From: Arthrobacter sp. ZGTC131
GTDB taxonomy: Bacteria > Actinomycetota > Actinomycetes > Actinomycetales > Micrococcaceae
Direction: 5' to 3'
Assembly (NCBI RefSeq): GCF_002929275.1
Contig: NZ_PJIK01000001.1
Location: 248,001 to 312,000, forward strand
DNA length: 64,000 bases
The notes below the pieces were generated by a model. It saw only the letters and a program-made list of their open reading frames with translations. It was not told the origin of the DNA and ran no database searches. Positions 30,101 to 36,545 of this stretch are shown piece after piece; positions within the stretch are counted from its first letter, which is position 1, and each line of letters opens with the position of its first letter. A program made the position numbers and the translations under genes.

Positions 30101-32031
30101 AACGAATCCGCCAGCAGCTGCCCGGTGGACACCGGATCGACGCCGGCCGGATATTTCAGGCCCAGGTCGTAGAGGAAGAAGTCCCGGCGGTCGGCGGTCT
30201 CGATCTCGAAGGGCCGCTCATCCAGCACTTCGAGCCCCAGGTTGTGAAAATAAGGAAGGATCTGGCTCAGGCTCTTGGGCTCCAGCATGTAGAGCTTGAC
30301 CCGGGCGTCCTCTTCGAGTGTTGCGCCCGCGCCTTCGGGCAGATAGACATGGACGCCGGGACGTTCCTGTGTCGCTCCGGTCATCCGCTCGGCTGCGGCC
30401 CCGTACTTTTCAAACCGGGCGATGTCCTCCAGCGCATCCTCAACCTCGTAGTCCACCCGGTAACTGGCCGGGAAGGCCTCCGCCCAGATGGCGGCAAGCT
30501 CCTTGGTCCCGTCATCGGCCCGCCGGTCACGGAGCACCTCGCTGATTCCTTCGCTCCAGGAGCGCGCGGCCCGGACCAGCCTCTTCTCGAGGGCATCGGC
30601 GTTGACGTGGCTGACATCGGCACCCTTGGGCAGCCGGATCCGGAAGAAGAGGCGGGCGAGCGTCGATTCGGTCATCCGTGCCTCGTAGTCAATGGACTCG
30701 GCGTGGAAGGTCTCGCGAAGCTCCTGCTCAATCCGGAGCCGGACATTCGTTGTGTACCGGTCACGCGGCAGGTATACGACGGCGGACATAAACCTGCCGT
30801 AGATGTCCGGGCGCAGGAAGAGCCGGGTCCGACGGCGTTCCTGCAGTCTCTGGATTCCGGTGGCAGTTGCGGCGAGGTCGGGAATTTCGATCTGGAAGAG
30901 TTCGTCGCGGGGGTAGGTCTCCAGGATGCCAAGCAGGTCCTTCCCGGAATGCGAATCGGGCGGAAAACCCGCGCTGCGAAGGACGGCAGCGACTTTTTCG
31001 CGGACTATGGGGATGTTCTTGACGGAGCCCGTGTAGGCACTCGTGGCGAAGAGACCTATGAACCGCTGCTCACCGTTCACGTTTCCGGCGGCGTCAAAAC
31101 TCTTCACGCCGACGTAGTCAAGGTAGGCGGGACGGTGCACGGTCGAGCGCGAATTCGCCTTCGTGATCACGAGGGCGCGCTTCTCCCGTGCCTTGCGCCG
31201 GCCTGCATCCGTCAGGTGCTGAACCTGGCGGGTGTCGTCGTGCGCGCGGAGGAGCCCGAGACCGCTGTTCTCACGGAGTTCCAGAACGTCCTCGCCTGCC
31301 TCGTTGACGAGGTCGTACTCGCGGTATCCCAGAAACGTGAAGTTGCCGTCGTCAAGCCACCGGAGCAGGTCTTGGGCCTGCCGGATCTCGGCGATTTGTG
31401 ACGCATGGGCCACTTTGTCCAGGCTTTCGGCAACCTGCAGTGCCTTATTGCGCATCTTCGGCCAGTCTTCCACCGCCGCGCGGACGTCGCCGAGGACCCG
31501 TTCCAGGCCGTCCTTCAGCTGCACCTTGGCTTCGTCGCTTGCCCGGCCGATCTCCACGGCAATCCAGGACTCCATGTGGGAGGCGTTGTCACCCTGGGCA
31601 ATCAGGTGTGACAGCGTGGGAAGCGCCGCCGTATCACCGCTGGAAAATCCGATGTTCGACGGCACCCGGTCCACTTTGACCAGCTCATTGCTTTGGCGGT
31701 TCCGCATGACCACGAACATCGGGTGGAGGACGAGCTGGATTGCCGAATTCTGCCGGACCAGCTCGGCGTTGACGGAGTCCACGAGGAACGGCATATCGTC
31801 AGTGACGATGTATACCACGCTTTGATCGGCTTCATCGGCGATGGAGATGTTGGCTCGTCCGGGCTGGCGTATTGCTCCGACCTGCCGGTGCATGTCGGCC
31901 CGGGCAGTCAGAAGCTCACGGGGGTAGGCGCGGGCGTCCTCCTCCGAGAGGTGCTCATAGTAGTCCGCAAAGAAGCCCTCTTCGGCTTCCATGGGACGGG
32001 ACTGATCCTCCACGCTGGACCCAGACGACAT
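27178..32031 (-). CDS. gdh: NAD-specific glutamate dehydrogenase, 180-kDa class
   Basis: The protein of about 1617 residues catalyses oxidative deamination of glutamate to 2-oxoglutarate and ammonia. The size and layout match the giant L_180 class (Rv2476c; Streptomyces SCO2999). A long N-terminal regulatory part precedes the catalytic region with [20 protein letters not shown] and [11 protein letters not shown] near the middle. The NAD-binding part has [19 protein letters not shown], and [26 protein letters not shown] and [15 protein letters not shown] follow. A helical C-terminal domain ends the protein. ATG at 32031 is preferred because GGAGG lies nine bases upstream; TTG at 32037 is only three bases from it. 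The gene is transcribed towards pdtaS with 32 bases between them, so co-transcription is possible. Confidence 0.95.
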   Translation of the reverse strand: [1617 protein letters not shown]

Positions 32032-32088
32032 CGACAAACGCCTCCATCACAAGTTCACGGCCGCACCGTTGCAGCCCTCAACGTGAGC

Positions 32089-33432
32089 CTAACCCCTTAG
32101 CTTTCGCTTTGCTGTGGAAGAGAACACAGAGGATCGGCGGTTTTGCTGGGCAGGTGCACAAACCAGTTCGGCTATGGCGGCGCGCAGGCGCGAATCAGGT
32201 GCGGCTTCCAGCAGCAGCGACCCGGAAAGCAGGGCGGCGTCGCTGGCACCGGGATCGGAGGGAAGGAAGGCCTTGATGCCGGTTCCCGGCCCGAACCGGT
32301 CCCAAGCCTCCCGGAGTTGCCGTTCCGGCGAGCGGCCGACTGCCGTAGCACGTACCTTGTTCAGCACCACGTCCGGGGCCACGCCCGGAACTGCCGCTTC
32401 GAGCTCCGCGAGTCCTCTGACCAGCCGCGGCACGCCGATGGGGTCCGCGGCTCCTACCGCAAAAACAGTGTCCGCCATTTCCAGGCTTCGCAGCGTGGCT
32501 GCATTCCGCCGCGGCGCCATGGTGTCAAAGCTCAGTTCCTCGTCGGCTTCAAGACAGAAGCCGGTGTCCACGACGACGACGTCGGCCACTTCCTTGGCCC
32601 TTTCCAAAACCAGCGCCAGGGCTGCGGAACGCAGCTCGGTCCAACGGTCCGCCCGCGTAATGCCGGTCAGGACACGGAAGCTTCCCGAAGTGGCAGCAAC
32701 AGGGGCTGCGATGCGCAGCAGCGACTCACGGTCCAGCAGCCCCTGGTCCGCCAGCCGGCATGCCTGGGCCAGGCCCGCCGCTTCGTCCAGCAGTCCCAGA
32801 ACCGCGGCCACGCTGGCCCCGTAGCTGTCCGCATCGACGAGGAGAACGGATTTTCCAGCGGCAGCAAGCTCGCCCGCGATGTTCACCGCCACGAGGGTCC
32901 GCCCCGGCGATCCCGCGGGTCCCCACACGGCGACGATCTTCCCGGTTCCGGCCACCGCCGGAACCGGGTCGGCGTCGTCGGCCTCGGGCAGCAGGGCCGC
33001 TCCGGTGTCTGCAAATCCGTGCTCGCGCTGCTTCACACCAATGGGCCCGTTGCCAGTAACTCGGTTGCCCGCGGGCCTGCCGCCCGTGAGCTGGGCAACG
33101 GCGTCGGAAATTCGTTCGGCCAACGCCGCGGAGTCCACCGTGGGAACTGCCGACGTGACGCCGATACCGCGAAGCCTGGCGGCTTCCTCGGTGCTGTCGG
33201 TCAAGGCGATAATGGCGACGCCCACGGCGCCGAGCCTGTCCACGAGGGACGCGGTCAGATCCTCGCTCCCCTCTGCCACGACGGCCGCCCGGGCCAATCC
33301 GCTCTGGCAGGCAGCAAGCAGCTCCGCCAATTCCATACACCGCCGGACCACGGTGACGGGCCCGTGGAGCCGCTCGAGTCCTCCGACCAGGTCTTCCTGT
33401 GCCTGCCCGACAGTTACGACCGGGATACTCAC
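32089..33432 (-). CDS. CpaE/MinD-like ATPase with arginine P-loop
   Basis: The 447-residue protein has an N-terminal receiver-like region (1-120, no clear phospho-Asp) and a ParA/MinD-type domain from about 165. The nucleotide-binding loop reads VWGPAGSPGRT instead of the usual GGxGKT: the Lys is replaced by Arg. The following strand is VLLVDADSYG, and VVVVDTGF gives a Walker B-like strand. Proteins of this form in actinobacteria accompany Flp/Tad-type genes. CpaE positions the pilus machine. The start GTG at 33432 overlaps the SAF-protein stop as GTGA, so the two are coupled. The pilus ATPase, platform proteins and pilin are not in the window. Whether it hydrolyses ATP is uncertain. Confidence 0.75.
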   Translation of the reverse strand: MSIPVVTVGQAQEDLVGGLERLHGPVTVVRRCMELAELLAACQSGLARAAVVAEGSEDLTASLVDRLGAVGVAIIALTDSTEEAARLRGIGVTSAVPTVDSAALAERISDAVAQLTGGRPAGNRVTGNGPIGVKQREHGFADTGAALLPEADDADPVPAVAGTGKIVAVWGPAGSPGRTLVAVNIAGELAAAGKSVLLVDADSYGASVAAVLGLLDEAAGLAQACRLADQGLLDRESLLRIAAPVAATSGSFRVLTGITRADRWTELRSAALALVLERAKEVADVVVVDTGFCLEADEELSFDTMAPRRNAATLRSLEMADTVFAVGAADPIGVPRLVRGLAELEAAVPGVAPDVVLNKVRATAVGRSPERQLREAWDRFGPGTGIKAFLPSDPGASDAALLSGSLLLEAAPDSRLRAAIAELVCAPAQQNRRSSVFSSTAKRKLRG

Positions 33433-34073
33433 TTGGTGCCGCCCCCGGGATTCCACACGACCGAGATCTTGGCCTCGTTGGCCTGCGCCCCGAGGATTGC
33501 CGGCATCTGCCCGTCCCCCACCAGGACCATGAGGACCGTGGACTTTGAGGATCCCAGCGCGATTGAACCTGTCGTGACCTGGGCGATTTCAGCGCCCGGC
33601 AGGAGCAGCCGTGGCTCCGCAAATCCGTTCCGTGCGTCGGGCATCGACACCCAGACGTCGACGCGCGTGCCGGCCACCGCCTGCTCGGGCAGGGTCTCCT
33701 GAACAGTGATGGCCACGGGCTTCCGGTCGAGGGCATCCACGCTGCCCAGGCTTTCCCGGGGCAGTAGCTGGTCTTTGGCGATCCGCTGAACGGCAACCAT
33801 GCCTTCAGGCATCCCTGACTCCGCCGTAAAGTAGTGCTGTTCCACGTCCCCCAGCCGGACTTTGACCCGGTTCACGTTATCGGGCGTGAGCTTCTGGCCC
33901 ACGGCAATTGCCTCCCGGGCGGCCAATACCTCGGTGGTCTGGTCCGCGCTGCCGACGAGCGAGATGACTCCGACGACCGACGCGAGAACCAGCAGCACGC
34001 CCACCAGGAGCCGCGGGTCCTTCCAGGAGGGCTTCTTCAGACGGGCTCCCGTGGCCGTGGCGCTGACACTCAT
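33429..34073 (-). CDS. SAF-domain protein, CpaB/RcpC-like
   Basis: The 214-residue protein has a short basic N-terminus and one membrane helix (about 22-42, LLVGVLLVLASVVGVISLVG). An extracytoplasmic SAF domain follows, with REAIAVGQKLTPDNVNRVKV, and a second beta-rich domain has VAVQRIAKDQLLPRESL and AGTRVDVWVSMPD. This is the CpaB/RcpC layout, a periplasmic or cell-wall component of Flp pilus assembly. The ATG at 34073 has GGGGAG eight bases upstream. It is divergent from the small regulator gene at 34228, and a phased direct-repeat array lies between them. With only the CpaE-like partner next to it, a full pilus role is not shown here. Confidence 0.75.
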   Translation of the reverse strand: MSVSATATGARLKKPSWKDPRLLVGVLLVLASVVGVISLVGSADQTTEVLAAREAIAVGQKLTPDNVNRVKVRLGDVEQHYFTAESGMPEGMVAVQRIAKDQLLPRESLGSVDALDRKPVAITVQETLPEQAVAGTRVDVWVSMPDARNGFAEPRLLLPGAEIAQVTTGSIALGSSKSTVLMVLVGDGQMPAILGAQANEAKISVVWNPGGGTK

Positions 34074-34141
34074 GCGTACTGCTCCCCCTTGACGCGCCGG
34101 GCGCCCAGTTCGCGCCGGTCATGATCATTGTTACGGCATCC

Positions 34142-34191
34142 TTGGCCAAACCGAAAGTCACAGGAGCAAACATCATCAAACTGTGGATAAC
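34142..34191 (+). promoter_or_regulatory. 10-bp-phased direct-repeat array, candidate MerR/BldC-like operator 1
   Basis: Five consecutive 10-base units end AAAC, TCAC, AAAC, AAAC and TAAC at exact 10-base steps; the fourth contains ATCAAAC. The array lies between the divergent SAF-protein gene and the small HTH gene. The order AAAC-TCAC-AAAC-AAAC-xAAC repeats in a second array at 35101-35160. Head-to-tail repeats with one-turn spacing are the type bound cooperatively by BldC proteins of Streptomyces. The last unit also contains TGTGGATAA, the complement of a DnaA-box-like 9-mer. Confidence 0.55.
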
Positions 34192-34227
34192 GGCATCATC
34201 AGGTGCCACCGGTGGCAGAATGGGATC

Positions 34228-34443
34228 ATGCCCCGTTTCCTCACCCTTGCAGATGTAGCCGAGCAACTCCAGATCAATGCGCCCGCGGCCTACGCACTTG
34301 TCCGCAGCGGGGAGCTGAAGGCGATCCAGGTCGGCGGCCGCGGCCAATGGCGCGTCGAGGAGAAAATGCTCGAACAGTACATCGAAGAACGCTACGCCGA
34401 GGCCAGCCGCATGATCGAAGAGGCCAAGTCCAAGTCGGTCTGA
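34228..34443 (+). CDS. small MerR/excisionase-type HTH regulator, BldC-like
   Basis: The 71-residue DNA-binding protein has a helix-turn-helix at about residues 6-26 (LTLADVAEQLQINAPAAYAL) followed by LVRSGELKAIQVGG and a wing at 35-43 (VGGRGQWRV). A C-terminal helix, EQYIEERYAEASRMI, follows. This is the excisionase/MerR-like fold of BldC and Xis proteins. No integrase or phage gene is near, so a chromosomal regulator is far more likely than an excisionase. The ATG at 34228 starts the family segment MPRFLTL; an in-frame ATG at 34183 lies inside the repeat array and is not favoured. The phased repeats just upstream suggest autoregulation. It is convergent with the Sm-like gene, 15 bases away. 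Confidence 0.8.
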   Translation: MPRFLTLADVAEQLQINAPAAYALVRSGELKAIQVGGRGQWRVEEKMLEQYIEERYAEASRMIEEAKSKSV

Positions 34444-34458
34444 ATCTCCCGCGGCAGG

Positions 34459-35022
34459 TTAGAGCTCGCCGCCCCGCATCGATCGCAGTGCGCCAAGCGC
34501 CCGGAACGGGACCGTCGCGACGTCCGTGACACCGTAGGCCCGGCGCGCCTCGCCCTCATGGGTCATGGCGAGGTCAAAAAAGTCCCGCCCCACCCTGTCA
34601 ATCACACCCGTGATGCGCGCGTCTCCCGCGGCCATCACGACGGTCAGCGGCGCCCTGTCTCGCGACAGGATCCGCAGAGCACTAGCGAGGCCCAGCTTCC
34701 GGCGCACCACTGAAGTCTCGCCGACGGCCAACCTGCCAATCCCCATGTAGTGAGCCACGGCCGTGTAGGGAATCAACACCTGGTGGGCGGGCTCGTCCAG
34801 GACCAGGCTCTCCGCACCCGCGTGACTCAACATGCCGGCAAAGGCGGTGCCCGAGGCGAGGTGGACGCCGATACGCCGGCCTATCGACCCCCGGAGCCGT
34901 TCGGCCAGTTCGACGGAAGCCAAGTCCGCACGGGCACGTTCGGCCACCTCCGATTCCCGGTTCAGGACCCCGGCCTCGGCTATCTGGGCCTCGAGGTCCT
35001 CAAAGAGAGCATTCCACCGCAT
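34459..35022 (-). CDS. hypothetical protein with two Sm/LSm-like segments
   Basis: The protein has 187 residues and no name that I recognise. Residues 1-45 are strongly helical and acidic/basic (LFEDLEAQIAEAG, VAERARADLASVELAERLR), possibly a coiled coil. Residues 50-94 read like an Sm domain: RIGVHLASGTAFAGML, LVLDE and VLIPYTAVAHYMG correspond to the Sm1 strands with the conserved Gly and the Sm2 strand pair. Residues 126-180 repeat the pattern with LTVVMAAGDARITGVI, DFFDLAM and VATVPFRALGAL. The double Sm-like reading is my inference; no RNA-binding residue set is proven. The start is ATG at 35022. The gene is divergent from the LysM gene, and the second phased repeat array lies between them. 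Confidence 0.7.
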   Translation of the reverse strand: MRWNALFEDLEAQIAEAGVLNRESEVAERARADLASVELAERLRGSIGRRIGVHLASGTAFAGMLSHAGAESLVLDEPAHQVLIPYTAVAHYMGIGRLAVGETSVVRRKLGLASALRILSRDRAPLTVVMAAGDARITGVIDRVGRDFFDLAMTHEGEARRAYGVTDVATVPFRALGALRSMRGGEL

Positions 35023-35100
35023 GGCGTCAGCGTAGGCGGGCGTGCCGGGTCGGTCAATTCGCCAGGGCGGCTCCCCAGCCCTAGACAACCATCCTAAAGG

Positions 35101-35160
35101 TGATGCAAACTGTCTTCACTGTCATCAAACACCATCAAACTGCATCAAACGGGAATAAAC
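35101..35160 (+). promoter_or_regulatory. 10-bp-phased direct-repeat array, candidate MerR/BldC-like operator 2
   Basis: Six successive 10-base units fill the region just upstream of the LysM gene. Five end in AAAC, and three of these carry ATCAAAC at exactly 10-base spacing (35124, 35134, 35144). The second unit instead contains TTCACT, mirroring the TCAC unit at the same place in the array at 34142-34191. The array lies in the divergent region between the Sm-like gene and the LysM gene and ends eight bases before the first possible start codon. Confidence 0.6.
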
Positions 35161-35167
35161 GAGAGGA

Positions 35168-35977
35168 ATGGCTATGTCCGAGAAGCCAGATTCAGCCAGG
35201 CCGGTCACGTCTGACGCAGCCCTAGCGCTGGTCATTCTGGGGCTGGGCCTCTTCCTGGCGTGGACGGGCCGCAGCCTCCTGGAGGAATGGCACCGATCCT
35301 CGGCACGCGGGCAGTCCCTCGGATTCGAAGATCTCCTCGGCCTATCGGCCAGTGCGGCTGGCCTGACGGTGGTGTCGTGGTGGGTTCTTTCACTCGTCAC
35401 CGCTCTTGCGGCCGCGTTGCTGGAGCGCACAGGGCGGCCGCGTACGGCCGCGGTCACCGGACGGCTCAGCCCCGTGTTCATGCGCAGGCTGGCCTTTGCC
35501 GCACTGGGCGTGCAGCTGATGGGGGTGCCTCTCGCCCATGCGGGCACCGAGCCAGATGTGCCCCAACCGTCAAGCAGCGGGTCCGCAGTATCGGCGGCCT
35601 GGGCTCCGACGGCCGGACCGCCCCCGGCCAGCCGGACGTGGCCGGAAGCAAAGCCTGATGCGGGCGGCCGGCCCGCCCCGGGCGCAACAGACTTCCAGCC
35701 GCAGTGGAAGCCCCGCGCGCCTGTCACGGAACCGCGCCTGGTGACCGCCGTCCCTGTCAGGTCAGCCCGCGAAGTCCCCGCCGCAGCGGGCCCGGAAGTG
35801 GCCGTGCGGGCCGGTGATTCCCTGTGGACCATCGCGGCCCGGGCGTTGGGACCCGCCGCCAGTGACGTCGAAATCGCCGTGCAATGGCCGCGCTGGTACG
35901 AAGCCAACCGGACAGTCATCGGCACGGACCCTGACATCCTCGTCCCGGGCCAGGTCCTCAAGCCCCCTGTCCCGTGA
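35168..35977 (+). CDS. membrane protein with C-terminal LysM-like domain
   Basis: The 269-residue protein has membrane segments at about 18-36 (ALALVILGLGLFLAW) and 62-84 (GLTVVSWWVLSLVTALAAAL). A third hydrophobic stretch at about 104-122 ends in AHAG and could place the rest outside the cell. A Pro/Ala-rich linker (125-210) leads to a LysM-like domain at about 213-266 with VRAGDSLWTIAARALG, WYEANRTVIG and LVPGQVL. LysM domains bind peptidoglycan. GAGAGGA lies immediately before the ATG at 35168; ATG 35174 has better spacing and may be the true start. The phased repeat array upstream suggests control by the small HTH protein. Function is unknown. Confidence 0.75.
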   Translation: MAMSEKPDSARPVTSDAALALVILGLGLFLAWTGRSLLEEWHRSSARGQSLGFEDLLGLSASAAGLTVVSWWVLSLVTALAAALLERTGRPRTAAVTGRLSPVFMRRLAFAALGVQLMGVPLAHAGTEPDVPQPSSSGSAVSAAWAPTAGPPPASRTWPEAKPDAGGRPAPGATDFQPQWKPRAPVTEPRLVTAVPVRSAREVPAAAGPEVAVRAGDSLWTIAARALGPAASDVEIAVQWPRWYEANRTVIGTDPDILVPGQVLKPPVP

Positions 35978-36045
35978 ACCAAGGGCGGCTGATCCGTCCG
36001 CGCAACCGCGTCCCGCAATGCCACTGCAACCGAAGGACCGAAATC

Positions 36046-36474
36046 ATGACTGCACTAACTCCCGTCCGGAGCGCGGGCACCGCAACGACACATGTCATCC
36101 CTTCCGTCCGGTCTGGGGGAACGGAAGAGAACCGCGAAATCTGCGCCCTTACGCGAGCCACAGTTCAGGCGGCTATTGAAGTGCTGGCCGGCACGCGGCC
36201 AATCCATCAGCTGGCACGCCGGTTGGACCAGCGTTGCCTGACGGCCCTTCAGCATCGTGCGTCGCTGATCCGCCACGAGTCAGCCAGGGCACCTCGCAAG
36301 CTTGGGCGGCTGCACAGAAACCCCACGGTCAGGTCCGTTCGGGCCTGCGAGGTGACACCGGACATCTACGAGGCCAGTGCGGTGGTGACCGACGAACTCC
36401 GGACACGCGCTGTGGCCGTCCGGTTGGAACGCAGCAAGCAGATCTGGCGCGTGACCGCCCTGGAAATCGGATGA
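36046..36474 (+). CDS. Rv3235-family protein (DUF6459)
   Basis: The protein has about 142 residues when started at the ATG at 36046, which has AAGGA nine bases upstream; the frame is open to 35974. The family core includes AIEVLAGTRPIHQLARRLD, RKLGRLHRNPTVRSVRACEVTPDIYEA-like residues and the C-terminal VAVRLERSKQIWRVTALEIG. Members are short cytosolic proteins found next to secA throughout actinobacteria, including Rv3235 in M. tuberculosis. No biochemical role is established. The gene follows the LysM gene by 68 bases on the same strand and ends at a perfect terminator hairpin shared with secA. Confidence 0.8.
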   Translation: MTALTPVRSAGTATTHVIPSVRSGGTEENREICALTRATVQAAIEVLAGTRPIHQLARRLDQRCLTALQHRASLIRHESARAPRKLGRLHRNPTVRSVRACEVTPDIYEASAVVTDELRTRAVAVRLERSKQIWRVTALEIG

Positions 36475-36489
36475 CCCGGCGCAAAAGCG

Positions 36490-36523
36490 GTGAGGGACCG
36501 GAGCAACTGCTCCGGTCCCTCAC
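36490..36523. terminator. perfect inverted repeat between convergent genes
   Basis: Sixteen-base arms (36490-36505 and 36508-36523) pair without mismatch. The hairpin lies between the Rv3235-family gene and the secA stop. The T tract is short (TAGGTTT on the plus strand), so termination strength is uncertain. Confidence 0.75.
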
Positions 36524-36545
36524 TAGGTTTCAGCCGCGCTAAGTC

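Noticed and set aside
30244-31401. Open frame opposite gdh
   Set aside because: It is an antisense shadow of the glutamate dehydrogenase gene; composition and lack of motifs argue against a gene.
34182-34190. TGTGGATAA as a DnaA box or replication origin
   Set aside because: It falls in phase as the last unit of the 10-bp repeat array; no box cluster, dnaA, dnaN or AT-rich unwinding region is near.
34228-34443. Phage excisionase
   Set aside because: The fold is excisionase-like, but there is no integrase, attachment site or other phage gene; the neighbourhood is conserved chromosomal.
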